Assembly (NCBI GenBank): GCA_943914835.1
Contig: CALUDO010000002.1
Span: 46,174 to 110,173, forward strand
Reading direction: 5' to 3'
Length of the DNA: 64,000 bases
Source: an uncultured Eremococcus sp.
Lineage (GTDB): Bacteria; Bacillota; Bacilli; Lactobacillales; Aerococcaceae
Positions 44,164-52,788 of the stretch are shown in pieces. The notes beneath the pieces were generated by a model. It was not told the origin of the DNA. It saw only the letters and a program-made list of their open reading frames with translations, and did not search any database. A program made the translations under genes and the position numbers. Numbering within the stretch: the first letter of the stretch is position 1; each line of letters starts with the position of its first letter.

Positions 44164-44987
44164 TCTCAAAACTTAAGCAAATGATCCGTCTCAAACCTTC
44201 TTATTTATTTTTTATCCTTTTTATCCTTATCCTGACAGTCTTAGCCTTGCTAGCGCCGGTCTTACCTTTTGATCCCATCGCTACCAACTTAGACCACCGC
44301 CTTCAAGCGCCTCAGGCCAGCCACCCTTTTGGGACAGATGAATTAGGCCGAGACTATTTTAGTCGGATACTTTATGGAGCGCGTATCTCCCTCTTAGTCG
44401 GATTAGCCACCATGGTGATGGCCACCCTCATTGGTAGCTTGGTCGGCTTCTTCTCAGGCTATATCGGCGGAAAACTGGATGCCATCTTGATGCGACTGAT
44501 TGATATCATCTCATCCGTTCCCTCTTTGGTTTTAACCGGGGTTTTGGCTGCTCTACTTAAACCAGGTTTGGTAACCATTATTATCGTCATTTCCTTCTTT
44601 TCCTGGATGTCCATTGCTCGCCTGGTTCGGGCCGAGACTCTCAGTCTGAAACAAAGGGACTTTGTCAAATATTCTCAATTTCTAGGTTTCGATGCCTTAT
44701 GGATTATCCGCACCCATATCCTGCCTCAGGTCCTCCCAACCATTATTATCGGGGCAACATCAGTGGTCGCTTCCGCTATTATGATGGAATCTACCCTGTC
44801 CTTCCTAGGATTGGGAATTCAGCCCCCTGAAAGCTCATGGGGATCTCTCCTACAGAACGCCCAATCCTACCTACAAATCGCTCCCTACATGGCCATCCTA
44901 CCCGGAATTCTAATTATCTTAACCATCATTTCCTTCAATGGAATCGGGAATCTTGTCCGTGAATCATACGAATTGGAGGTGGAATAA
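44160..44987 (+). CDS. Peptide/nickel ABC permease 2 (DppC/NikC type)
   Basis: A 275-aa permease. It has the N-terminal helix followed by the family's HPFGTDELGRDYFSRILYG segment and the EAA-type loop (FLGFDALWIIRTHILPQVLP). The ATG at 44160 overlaps the previous stop; longer upstream readings are inside the previous gene and were rejected. Confidence 0.94.
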   Translation: MISKLKQMIRLKPSYLFFILFILILTVLALLAPVLPFDPIATNLDHRLQAPQASHPFGTDELGRDYFSRILYGARISLLVGLATMVMATLIGSLVGFFSGYIGGKLDAILMRLIDIISSVPSLVLTGVLAALLKPGLVTIIIVISFFSWMSIARLVRAETLSLKQRDFVKYSQFLGFDALWIIRTHILPQVLPTIIIGATSVVASAIMMESTLSFLGLGIQPPESSWGSLLQNAQSYLQIAPYMAILPGILIILTIISFNGIGNLVRESYELEVE

Positions 44988-44988
44988 A

Positions 44989-45870
44989 GTGACTCACCAT
45001 TTAGCAATTAAGGGCTTAACCCTTGAAAGTCAATCTCCTTTACATCCCAAGCAGACCCTCATCAACCAGCTATCTACCCAATTTAATGAAGGGAAAATTA
45101 CCGGGATCGTCGGAGAATCTGGATCTGGTAAAACCCTTCTTATGAAGTCTATTATGCAATTATTGCCTGAAGAAATCCAAGTCACTGGGGGATCCATCAC
45201 CTGGGACGGAAATGAATTAGCAAAGAGAAGCCAGCTCCCCTTTGCTATGATCTTCCAAGACCCCTTAGCTTCCCTCAACCCCCTGCGGACCATCTACTAC
45301 CACCTCAATGAAGTAATTGTGCGTTTTCACCAAAAGAATAAGGCTCAACGACATGACCTAATGGTAGATTACTTGAATAAAGTGGGTATTTCTAATGCAG
45401 ACCAGGCCCTCAAGCTCTACCCTCATGAACTATCAGGTGGAATGATCCAACGTATTATGATTTGCATGGCTCTATTGAAGCAACCTCAGATTCTAATTGC
45501 GGATGAACCAACAACCGCCCTAGATGTCACAACCCAGAAACAAATCTTAGATATTCTCAGCCAATTGAACCGAGAAGAAGGTCTGACGATTATTTTCGTC
45601 TCCCACGACCTTGCAGTCATTAGAGACCTTTGTGACGAGGTCAAAGTTATGTATGCGGGTAAATTAGTTGAAGAAGCTCCTGTAGTTGACCTCTTTGAAC
45701 GCCCTGGTCACCGTTATACTCAGGAACTCATCCAATCCATCCCAGCCGGCCGACATAAGGAACGTCTCCATGAGATGCGTCACATTGAATTAAGTGACCA
45801 AGAATGGTCCAATGATCAACTGGTTGAAATCGCCCCAAATCATAGAGTCTTAGGAGGTCTTCAGTCATGA
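44989..45870 (+). CDS. Peptide/nickel ABC ATPase 1 (DppD/NikD type)
   Basis: A 293-aa ATPase: Walker A GESGSGKT, Q-loop FQDPLASLNPL, signature LSGGMIQR, Walker B LIADEPTTALD, switch His in VSHDLAVI. The start is a GTG at 44989, just after the permease stop, behind GGAGGTGG. The C-terminal oligopeptide-type extension is short. Confidence 0.93.
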   Translation: MTHHLAIKGLTLESQSPLHPKQTLINQLSTQFNEGKITGIVGESGSGKTLLMKSIMQLLPEEIQVTGGSITWDGNELAKRSQLPFAMIFQDPLASLNPLRTIYYHLNEVIVRFHQKNKAQRHDLMVDYLNKVGISNADQALKLYPHELSGGMIQRIMICMALLKQPQILIADEPTTALDVTTQKQILDILSQLNREEGLTIIFVSHDLAVIRDLCDEVKVMYAGKLVEEAPVVDLFERPGHRYTQELIQSIPAGRHKERLHEMRHIELSDQEWSNDQLVEIAPNHRVLGGLQS

Positions 45871-46616
45871 CGCAACCCCTTATTCAAACTGTTAACGTAA
45901 GCAAGACTTATGCTAAGAACACCCCCCTAAAGAAAGAGAAATTTATTAAATACGCCAACAAAAACATTAACCTAGATATTTACCAAGGTGAAGTCCTAGG
46001 ACTGGTAGGAGAATCAGGATCAGGTAAATCAACCCTGGGTCGCCTCCTCTTAGGATTAGAAGAAGCCAGCCAGGGGCAGATTAATTACCCCCTACAAAAA
46101 GACATTAAAAGCCAAGTGGTCTTTCAAAATAATTATTCCTCTGTTAACCCCCACCTATCTATTCGGGATATCGTAGCAGAACCCCTTCTCCTAAATAAGA
46201 GCAAAGAGGAGGCCCGCAAAGAAGCAGACTACTATCTTAGCCAAGTGGGAATTCCTAGTGATAAGTTCAAATCCCGCCCCCGGTCATTCTCTGGTGGTCA
46301 ATTACAACGGGTTAATATCGCCAGAGCTCTGGCAAATAAACCAGACTTTATCGTCTTGGATGAACCCGTCTCTGCCTTAGACGTCTCTGTCCAAGCGACA
46401 GTCATTAATTTATTGATGGACTTACAGAAAGACTTCAAGCTAACCTACCTATTCATCACCCATGATTTGTCAATTGCCCGAGTTATCTCTGATCGGATTG
46501 CGGTGATGAAAGATGGCGAAATCATTGAAGTTCAAGAAACGGAGGCCCTCTTCCAATCCCCTCAAGAAAGTTATACCCGAGAACTTATCGGAGCCATTCC
46601 AAGTCTAAAACTATAA
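45867..46616 (+). CDS. Peptide/nickel ABC ATPase 2 (DppF/NikE type)
   Basis: A 249-aa ATPase: Walker A GESGSGKST, signature FSGGQLQR, Walker B IVLDEPVSALD, switch His THDLSIA. Start overlaps the previous stop (ATGA). At 249 residues it lacks most of the C-terminal oligopeptide-binding extension of OppF, closer to NikE-like size. Together the five genes make one importer; peptide or metal-chelate cargo remains open. Confidence 0.93.
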   Translation: MTQPLIQTVNVSKTYAKNTPLKKEKFIKYANKNINLDIYQGEVLGLVGESGSGKSTLGRLLLGLEEASQGQINYPLQKDIKSQVVFQNNYSSVNPHLSIRDIVAEPLLLNKSKEEARKEADYYLSQVGIPSDKFKSRPRSFSGGQLQRVNIARALANKPDFIVLDEPVSALDVSVQATVINLLMDLQKDFKLTYLFITHDLSIARVISDRIAVMKDGEIIEVQETEALFQSPQESYTRELIGAIPSLKL

Positions 46617-46630
46617 ATTTTCATAGAAAA

Positions 46631-46667
46631 AGCCCGACCAGGAGTTCCCTCCTGGTCGGGCTTTTTT
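46631..46667 (+). terminator. Bidirectional terminator
   Basis: 14-bp perfect stem (46631-46644 with 46649-46662), TTCC loop, T6 on the plus strand and A/T-rich tail on the minus strand. Confidence 0.92.
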
Positions 46668-46678
46668 CAATCGTATTT

Positions 46679-47647
46679 TTATTTAAGTAATTGGTTCATG
46701 TAATCATGAGTCTTATAGAAATCTTCCATAACTTCTTTGACAATGTCACGAGCCGCCTTAACTTCTGTCACCCGACCAATACCTTGACCGACTGACATTT
46801 GTGCATCATCATACCGTTCTTCTTGCAAGGCGGTAATATTAGCCCGACCAGAAATCAAAGGCATTAATTCTTTCAAAGTAGCCCCATTCTTTTCGGCTTC
46901 AATAATTTTCTGAGCATGTTTATTATTGACTACCCGCATAGCATTTCTCAAGGACTTCATGGTCAAAACAGTCCCATTCTCCGGAACCTGTGTAGCCAAT
47001 TGCTTATAGGAATCCGGTGCATTAATTTCTTTAGAGGCTAAGAAACGTGTAGCCATCAAGACCCCATCCACACCCAGAGACATGGCTGAGTACATACTCT
47101 TACCGTCAACAATTCCTCCAGCGGCTAGAACAGGTACAGATAATTCTTCAGCCGCCTTTGCCCAAAGAATATGCCCCGATACTTGGTCAGGCCCTGGATG
47201 GCCACCTCCTTCGGCTCCAATAATAGTGACAATATCTGCTCCATCTGCTTCAGCTGCTTTGGCATGTCGGACAGAGGTTACCTTATGGATAATCGGGATA
47301 CCCGCTTCCTTGATCGGCTTGATAAAGTTACCTGGACGCTGTCCAGAGGTTTCAATGACCGGTACCTTCTCCTCAATTAAAACTTGGATATATTCAAAAA
47401 TCATTTCCGGAATAACTACTTCTGGTACCAAAGAAATGTTGAAGCCAAAGGGTTTATCAGTAAGTGATTTCATTTTCCGAACTTCAGCCCGCAAATCATC
47501 CGCAGTAGCGAAAGCCATCGAAGGAAATAATCCCAAGCCCCCTGCGTTAGATACCTCTGAAGCTAATTCAGCTAATGACATATACTGCATAGAACCCTGC
47601 ACTAAGGGATACTCTACCCCTAATAATTCTGTAAATTTTGTTTTCAT
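46679..47647 (-). CDS. FMN-dependent nitronate monooxygenase/FabK-like protein
   Basis: A 322-aa TIM-barrel flavoprotein. It carries the QGSMQ start loop, the GAEGGGHPG motif with the His expected near the flavin, AAGGI and the GVDGVLMATRF phosphate-binding stretch. This family includes nitronate monooxygenases and the enoyl-ACP reductase FabK; sequence alone does not split them. No fatty-acid genes lie next to it, so I lean to NMO. A single gene with a possible cre site just upstream of its ribosome binding site. Confidence 0.85.
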   Translation of the reverse strand: MKTKFTELLGVEYPLVQGSMQYMSLAELASEVSNAGGLGLFPSMAFATADDLRAEVRKMKSLTDKPFGFNISLVPEVVIPEMIFEYIQVLIEEKVPVIETSGQRPGNFIKPIKEAGIPIIHKVTSVRHAKAAEADGADIVTIIGAEGGGHPGPDQVSGHILWAKAAEELSVPVLAAGGIVDGKSMYSAMSLGVDGVLMATRFLASKEINAPDSYKQLATQVPENGTVLTMKSLRNAMRVVNNKHAQKIIEAEKNGATLKELMPLISGRANITALQEERYDDAQMSVGQGIGRVTEVKAARDIVKEVMEDFYKTHDYMNQLLK

Positions 47648-47668
47648 AGTAAACCTCCATTTTTAATT

Positions 47669-47682
47669 TGTAACCGCTTGCA
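47669..47682 (+). promoter_or_regulatory. cre-like site (CcpA)
   Basis: TGTAACCGCTTGCA fits the catabolite-responsive element consensus TGWAANCGNTWNCA. It is 22 bases upstream of the NMO-like gene start. Confidence 0.4.
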
Positions 47683-47887
47683 TTTTCTAATCTAAATTTA
47701 ACACGCTTTCACAAAAATATGAAATGCTTTTTTATTATATCCTATAATGTTAGCTTATGAAATTCACAATCTTTTAAAAAAGCTCGCTATTCCAATTAAT
47801 ATGTGGAGGTATAGATTCACAATCAGACGCCTTGTTGCTAATTACTTTCATTTAATCCCAATGCACAAGCAAAAGAGGCTAGGCAAG

Positions 47888-47925
47888 AAAAAAAAGCCAG
47901 AAGTCAGAGGATATCTCACTTCTGG
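47888..47925 (-). terminator. Terminator of the decayed glycosidase gene
   Basis: CCAGAAGT / ACTTCTGG stem followed by CTTTTTTTTC on the minus strand, just after the glycosidase remnant's stop. Confidence 0.72.
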
Positions 47926-47949
47926 AGTCCAAATGCTTGGATAATATAA

Positions 47950-48189
<240 letters not shown>

Positions 48190-48252
48190 CTATAAGACTA
48201 AGCTTTCTGCTCCTATGACTCCGGCATCATTTCCAGAGGTAGCCAATACTAA
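48190..48252 (-). pseudogene. Possible ROK-family sugar kinase remnant (last ~18 codons)
   Basis: On the minus strand a short frame reads LATSGNDAGVIGAESLVL then stop, which fits the GNDAGxIGA end of ROK glucokinases/fructokinases. A stop codon closes the frame just upstream, so only this tail survives. The match is short but lies between two other sugar-gene remnants. Confidence 0.55.
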
Positions 48253-48305
48253 TTATCCGGGTTATCACCAACAGTCTTCCGGTCTTCTTTATCCTCAACA
48301 AAAGC

Positions 48306-48665
48306 TTGAAAGTTGACCTCTTGTTAATTGGAGGAGAATTTAGAGAAATCACCGGGGCCTTCATTGGATCCATGGCTACGACCAACATCCAAAGCTTACG
48401 ATTTTCTAAGGCCTTTGTCAGCGCCAATGCGGTCTCAGGGAATGCAATAGCCACCTATAGTGATGGCGAAGGAGAAATCCAACAACTGGCTCTTGATAAT
48501 GCCATTGAAAAATTACTGTTAGTCGATAGTAGCAAATTCAACCGCTACAACATTTTTAACTTCTACACCCTAGACCAGATTGACACCATTATCACTGAAA
48601 ATCATCTTAGCCCTGACCAAGCCAAAGAATTCGGTCAATTTACCCAGATTATTCAGGCAGATTAA
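48306..48665 (+). pseudogene. DeoR-family sugar regulator remnant (effector domain only)
   Basis: About 119 codons match the C-terminal sugar-phosphate-binding half of DeoR repressors (LIGGEFREITGAFIG, KAFVSANAVSGN, LVDSSKF). The N-terminal winged helix and roughly the first 130 residues are missing, and there is no ribosome binding site at the TTG at 48306. The open frame extends a few codons further upstream with plausible residues. Not expected to be functional. Confidence 0.82.
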
Positions 48666-48723
48666 TTATTCTATGCTGCCTCTTTAAGGCATCCGATGGC
48701 TTCTTAATAGATGCCTAAATAAA

Positions 48724-48756
48724 AACACCCCTGCCAATGAGGCAAGGGTGTTTTTT
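48724..48756 (-). terminator. Bidirectional terminator between DeoR remnant and rpmE2
   Basis: AACACCC-TGCC / GGCA-GGGTGTT stem, T6 on the plus strand and T5 on the minus strand. Confidence 0.88.
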
Positions 48757-48765
48757 CTAGATTGA

Positions 48766-49020
48766 TTAATCTTTTGAAGTGAAACCGTATTTTTTGTTGA
48801 AACGGTCCACACGTCCATCCGCTTGGGTGAACTTTTGACGTCCAGTGTAGAATGGATGTGAATCAGAAGTGATTTCCATACGGATTAATGGGTAAGAGTT
48901 ACCGTCTTCCCATTCAACTGTTTCTTCAGAGCTCTTAGTTGAGCCTGATAGGAACTTGTATCCGGTGGTTGTATCCATAAAGACAACTGGATGATAATCT
49001 GGATGAATTCCTTGTTTCAT
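48766..49020 (-). CDS. rpmE2: 50S ribosomal protein L31 type B (zinc-free)
   Basis: An 84-aa bL31 protein. It opens [14 protein letters not shown] and contains FYTGRQKF near the end. It lacks the CxxC zinc motif of type A L31. The ATG at 49020 has AAAGGAAG upstream. A promoter lies about 75 bases upstream and the leader contains an imperfect inverted repeat (49041-49061), GTAAGTTA-N5-TAACCTAC, of unknown role. Confidence 0.95.
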   Translation of the reverse strand: MKQGIHPDYHPVVFMDTTTGYKFLSGSTKSSEETVEWEDGNSYPLIRMEITSDSHPFYTGRQKFTQADGRVDRFNKKYGFTSKD

Positions 49021-49091
49021 ACTTATACTTCCTTTCTGCCGTAAGTTATTTGCTAACCTACAGTTAATACTCTGCAATGTGCAACAATGGA

Positions 49092-49120
49092 ATTCTACCA
49101 TGTTTATTGACAAAAAGCAA
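49092..49120 (-). promoter_or_regulatory. rpmE2 promoter
   Basis: TTGCTT (49120-49115), 17-base spacer ending in TGG, TAGAAT (49097-49092) on the minus strand: an extended -10 promoter. Confidence 0.65.
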
Positions 49121-49127
49121 AGACTTT

Positions 49128-49352
49128 TTAAGATAAATCCATTTGATTTAGAGCTTCTTTCAACTTAATAAGTTCTTCCTTGGTAAAGGTCAGCCCTTTC
49201 CCCATTCGGTCATAGTCTGGACTCCAGGTTCGAATATCGTACTTAGCTTCCCTTTGGTTCCAAGATACCTGGGTTAATTCCTTAGACCACCCTTTGGCAT
49301 TGGTCGATAATTGGGCAAAGTGGTCAATTATCTCATATTTGAAAGAATCCAT
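49128..49352 (-). CDS. PC4/YdbC-like single-stranded nucleic-acid binding protein
   Basis: A 74-aa protein similar to YdbC-type bacterial relatives of the transcription coactivator PC4: beta strands with [11 protein letters not shown] and [21 protein letters not shown], then a C-terminal helix. Such proteins bind single-stranded DNA or RNA as dimers. It starts 9 bp after the deacylase gene, behind AGGAGG. Confidence 0.82.
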   Translation of the reverse strand: MDSFKYEIIDHFAQLSTNAKGWSKELTQVSWNQREAKYDIRTWSPDYDRMGKGLTFTKEELIKLKEALNQMDLS

Positions 49353-49361
49353 AGGAACCTC

Positions 49362-49814
49362 CTATTCTTGAGTTTGAACATCAGCAAAGCTGACCGGAAT
49401 GACTTTATCTAACATTTCAGGAGCAACTTCAACAGAAAAGCCCCGTCGACCCCCACTAACATATATGGTATCAAAATCCTTGGCTGATTGATCTATAACT
49501 GTCGTCAATTCTTTCTTCATACCGATAGGAGAACACCCTCCATGAACATAACCCGTTAAGGGAAGTAGATCCTTCTCCTTAATCATATGAATGTTCTTCT
49601 CACCTACACTTGCTGCGGCCTTTTTCAAATCCAGTTCATGGTGAGTAGAAACCACAAAAACATAGTTATTCTTGGACTTTCCGACAGTAACAAGGGTCTT
49701 ATATACATTGTCTATATCCTGAATGTCTCCCAGTGATTCCCATTCTAGGCCTTGATAGGGAATCTTCTGCTGGTCTAGGACCCGCATTACATTAGTTTTG
49801 TTTTTCTTAGACAT
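49362..49814 (-). CDS. YbaK/EbsC-type aminoacyl-tRNA deacylase
   Basis: A 150-aa cytosolic protein of the YbaK family, which removes Cys from Cys-tRNA(Pro). It carries KTNVMRVLDQ at the start, KTLVTVGKSKNNYVFVV, the conserved Lys region KAAASVGEKNI and GYVHGGCSPIGMKK. The ATG at 49814 is chosen by family length and an AAGGAA upstream; a longer frame from 49880 lacks support. Confidence 0.92.
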   Translation of the reverse strand: MSKKNKTNVMRVLDQQKIPYQGLEWESLGDIQDIDNVYKTLVTVGKSKNNYVFVVSTHHELDLKKAAASVGEKNIHMIKEKDLLPLTGYVHGGCSPIGMKKELTTVIDQSAKDFDTIYVSGGRRGFSVEVAPEMLDKVIPVSFADVQTQE

Positions 49815-49880
49815 ATATTCACGATTCCTTCTTTTCAATTCACTTATCAAATGACTGGATTGCAACCAAAAAGAAGCCAC

Positions 49881-51140
49881 TTAGGCTTCTTCAATCATCT
49901 CAATATCGGCTCCCAAGTCTTGGAGTTTGCCCACTATATTAGCATAGCCACGTAAGATATTAGAAACACCGGTAATCTCTGTTTCGCCTTCAGCGATCAG
50001 ACCTGCAATCACTAAGCAAGCACCAGCTCTCAAATCACTCGCCTCTACTGGCGCCCCGCTCAAGCGGCAAGGTCCTTCCATCCGGATAATACCCCCATCT
50101 ACCTTGATATTAGCCCCCATTCGGTTTAATTCAGGGATATGCTTGACCCGTTGAGGATATATGGTATCCGTAATGGTTCCGTGTCCAGATGCCAAGAGCA
50201 TCAAAGGAGTCATGGGTTGCTGTAGGTCGGTGGCAAAGCCTGGATAAGGCAAGGTCTTAATATTAGGCATATGCAAATCCTGTGACGGGTGAACATAGAT
50301 ATAATCTTCCCCGATATCTAATTTAGCCCCCATCTCATCCAACTTGGCGATGTAAGACTCGATATGTTCATACAAGACATTATTGACCTTAATCCCATCT
50401 CCCATAGCTACAGCGGCCGTTATATAGGTTCCCGCTTCAATCCGATCTGGGATAATGGTATGGGTGGTCCCGTGTAATTGGTCAACCCCTTCAATCCGAA
50501 TCACAGAGGTCCCTGCCCCTTTAATCTTAGCCCCCATCTTATTTAATAGGGTGACCACATCAATAATTTCAGGTTCTCGGGCTGCATTCTCAATGACGGT
50601 CTTGCCTTTGGCACGCACAGACCCTAGAATAGCATTAATAGTCGCACCGACGGATACCACGTCCATATAGATTCTGCTACCTTGAAGCTTGCCATGGGCA
50701 TTTAAGGTCACCACTCCATACTCCTCAGTAACCTCAGCCCCTAGGCTACGGAAGGCTTTGATATGTTGGTCAATGGGCCGTGGTCCTAAGAAGCATCCGC
50801 CTGGAAGACCAATAACTCCTTCCCCGAACTTAGACAAGGTTGACCCCATGAAGTAATAAGAAGCCCTTAAGGATTGAATTTTACCGGTAGGCATGGGTAT
50901 GGACACCATTTCACTCGGATCAATCTTTAAAGTGCCATCCTTGAAGTCGGTCTTAACATTGAATTCATTCAGAATATCTAATAAAGAGTAGACATCCTGA
51001 ATATCGGGCACACCCTCTAAAATAACCTCAGAGTCAGCTAAGACAGCCGCTGGTATAAGGGCTACCGTTGAATTCTTGGCACCATTAATCGTCACTTCTC
51101 CGGAAAGCTTCTTGCCTCCACGAATTTTTAGTTTCTTCAT
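49881..51140 (-). CDS. murA: UDP-N-acetylglucosamine 1-carboxyvinyltransferase
   Basis: A 419-aa enzyme for the first committed step of peptidoglycan synthesis (PEP transfer to UDP-GlcNAc). The active-site Cys at about 116 lies in [13 protein letters not shown], and the start [17 protein letters not shown] is typical. Two murA copies are common in Firmicutes; which paralogue this is cannot be fixed here. It lies 25 bp downstream of the HEPN-motif gene. Confidence 0.95.
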   Translation of the reverse strand: MKKLKIRGGKKLSGEVTINGAKNSTVALIPAAVLADSEVILEGVPDIQDVYSLLDILNEFNVKTDFKDGTLKIDPSEMVSIPMPTGKIQSLRASYYFMGSTLSKFGEGVIGLPGGCFLGPRPIDQHIKAFRSLGAEVTEEYGVVTLNAHGKLQGSRIYMDVVSVGATINAILGSVRAKGKTVIENAAREPEIIDVVTLLNKMGAKIKGAGTSVIRIEGVDQLHGTTHTIIPDRIEAGTYITAAVAMGDGIKVNNVLYEHIESYIAKLDEMGAKLDIGEDYIYVHPSQDLHMPNIKTLPYPGFATDLQQPMTPLMLLASGHGTITDTIYPQRVKHIPELNRMGANIKVDGGIIRMEGPCRLSGAPVEASDLRAGACLVIAGLIAEGETEITGVSNILRGYANIVGKLQDLGADIEMIEEA

Positions 51141-51165
51141 TTCTTTTATGTCTCCTATCGCGTGC

Positions 51166-51951
51166 TTATTCTTGAATGTTTGTTTTTAGTTCTCGGTTTA
51201 GTGATTCTAATAGATGAATTTGGGCTTGGTTAGTCAAACCAGCGTCTCGGCCTAAGTCTTGCAAGAGGGTCCATATTTGGTTAATAGACAGACCGACCCG
51301 GTCCTGGACCCAGCTATCATTGATATAGACACATTCATGTGCTGAGATATTACGGACATACTTCTCCACGAACCGTAGGGTTTCTGCTCGTTGAATAATT
51401 TTTAGGTCTTGGCAATGGTCAGAGAGGATTTTGGTCAAGTGGCTGGAAGACACATACTGATCATAACGGAAATTATTTCCGTAATATTTCTTAAAGGTCT
51501 GGTGGATAATGTTATCACTGGCCTCCACCCGATCTTCTTTCCATTGTAGGCCACGATAAATCAGCTTACCTTCTTCTGACTCCTTATAAATCGTCTCCAT
51601 AAATTCATCTAATTGTGGGATAATCAAGCGTTTGCTAATCAAGCGCAAGAGGTCCACCATAATAGGGGTCATTGCCCGGAAGAAATCGCCATATTCTTGT
51701 CGTTTCATCTGCATATCCAAGTGGCGCAAAGCACAATAAGCTCTTAACTTAAGAGGGTCAGGCTCTTTCAAATGGTCCAAGCCCAGACTATCAATCAATT
51801 CTTCCATCAAAGTCGTATCCCCATAAAGAGCAGCCTCAGCTAGGTCTAAGACTTGCTGGCCCTGGCCTGTCAAGGAATGGATTTCCTTGATTTGGCGGTA
51901 TTCATGGTATTCCAATAGATGATCTAATAAACTTGCAGCCATCTTTGTCAC
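51166..51951 (-). CDS. Stand-alone HEPN-motif protein resembling the Csm6 nuclease half
   Basis: A 261-aa, mostly helical, cytosolic protein. It contains RNISAH at 200-205, a perfect R-x4-H motif of HEPN ribonucleases, in the setting [15 protein letters not shown] that resembles the C-terminal domain of CRISPR type III-A Csm6, and an earlier [16 protein letters not shown] helix also like that family. The N-terminal CARF ring-nucleotide sensor of Csm6 is absent, and no cas gene or array is in the window. The start is a GTG at 51951 or an ATG three codons on; neither has a strong ribosome binding site. An extended -10 promoter precedes it. It may be an RNase of unknown trigger. Confidence 0.65.
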   Translation of the reverse strand: MTKMAASLLDHLLEYHEYRQIKEIHSLTGQGQQVLDLAEAALYGDTTLMEELIDSLGLDHLKEPDPLKLRAYCALRHLDMQMKRQEYGDFFRAMTPIMVDLLRLISKRLIIPQLDEFMETIYKESEEGKLIYRGLQWKEDRVEASDNIIHQTFKKYYGNNFRYDQYVSSSHLTKILSDHCQDLKIIQRAETLRFVEKYVRNISAHECVYINDSWVQDRVGLSINQIWTLLQDLGRDAGLTNQAQIHLLESLNRELKTNIQE

Positions 51952-52001
51952 TCATTTCTATTTTTTCTGAGTTTTCTAGACTTTTTACCCCAAGCCTAGA
52001 C

Positions 52002-52030
52002 AGTATATCATAGAAGTCGTTATAATCACA
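52002..52030 (-). promoter_or_regulatory. Promoter of the HEPN-motif gene
   Basis: Extended -10 TGA-TATACT (52007-52002 for the hexamer) on the minus strand; weak -35 TGTGAT 17 bases upstream. A promoter this close argues against a missing CARF domain encoded upstream. Confidence 0.5.
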
Positions 52031-52113
52031 TTACGAGTGTATCATAAGTAGATGTCAGTCCAAAGCACTTGACCTGGCCTTATTCGATGCAAATTAACTT
52101 GAAGGAAGATACT

Positions 52114-52668
52114 ATGCCCCAAGATACTATCATCACCAAATTATACCAAGATTATCCTAATCAACCCTATGTTAACCCTGATAGAGACCTAGTCCAATTT
52201 GCTCAAGATCTATCGACCGGCAGAGAACAGAAGGTAAGCCGCCAACAAATGGTTTCTACCGAAGAAGGCCTCCTTCCTGGCCACATCATTCTCCTCTGGC
52301 GAATTGCCTTTGGAACCTTCACCAATCAAAGCGTCTTCCCCAAATACTTGGAATACACTTATGGAATAGATGGTAGCGCTGGCTTGGAACTTCTTATTGA
52401 CCAAGGCTATGCCTACCTGGAAACACCCTCTCAATCAATCGACCACCTTAATGCTGGTCAAGTCAAAGCTATTTTGAAAGACTTAGGTGTCCGAGGGTAC
52501 TCCAAATTAAACCGACAAGGATTAGATAGCCTCTTATTAAAATCTATAGATGATGATGACCTAGGGTCCTACTTCAAAGTCCAGGGTCTAGCGCTCTCCT
52601 CTAAAGGGCAAGCAGCTCTATCCAATAACCAAGCGATTATTGATAAACACCCCAAGAAAAAATACTAA
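52114..52668 (+). CDS. Protein of unknown function with Rho-N/SAP-like motif
   Basis: A 184-aa protein I do not recognise as a whole. The centre (about residues 105-138) reads as two helices around GVRGYSKLNRQGLDSLLLK, close to Rho-N or SAP nucleic-acid-binding motifs. No membrane or signal segment. The ATG at 52114 has AAGGAAG upstream. It is divergent from the HEPN-motif gene with about 160 bp shared, so both may be controlled from one region. A repeat of PSQSIDHLNAGQ precedes the motif. Function unknown. Confidence 0.68.
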   Translation: MPQDTIITKLYQDYPNQPYVNPDRDLVQFAQDLSTGREQKVSRQQMVSTEEGLLPGHIILLWRIAFGTFTNQSVFPKYLEYTYGIDGSAGLELLIDQGYAYLETPSQSIDHLNAGQVKAILKDLGVRGYSKLNRQGLDSLLLKSIDDDDLGSYFKVQGLALSSKGQAALSNNQAIIDKHPKKKY

Positions 52669-52703
52669 ATACTGACTCAGCTAATGCAGCCACCTACATC
52701 ATA

Positions 52704-52735
52704 AAAAGCAGCCTCCACGGAGGCTGCTTTTTTGG
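52704..52735 (+). terminator. Bidirectional terminator
   Basis: 13-bp stem (AAAAGCAGCCTCC / GGAGGCTGCTTTT) with 2-base loop, T runs on both strands. Confidence 0.92.
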
Positions 52736-52788
52736 TTTTATTATGCAAAATCTAGCTTAAGCTAAGGTGCTTTCGAATATCCAACATC

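Larger units (their letters stand above)
47648..47949 (-). other. 302-bp intergenic stretch without a gene
   Basis: I see the upstream control region of the NMO-like gene (with a cre-like site), AT-rich sequence without supported coding, and the terminator of the decayed glycosidase gene. A 65-codon reading at 47747-47944 has no homology I recognise and overlaps the terminator. Confidence 0.6.

Noticed and set aside
47747..47944. 65-codon open frame between the NMO-like gene and the glycosidase remnant
   Set aside because: No recognisable similarity, no ribosome binding site, and its end lies over a terminator.
48227..48454. 75-codon minus-strand frame over the DeoR remnant
   Set aside because: It is the shadow of the DeoR-like reading on the plus strand.
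51166..51951. A complete CRISPR type III system around the Csm6-like gene
   Set aside because: No repeat-spacer array and no other cas gene were found on either side; only the HEPN-like protein is present.
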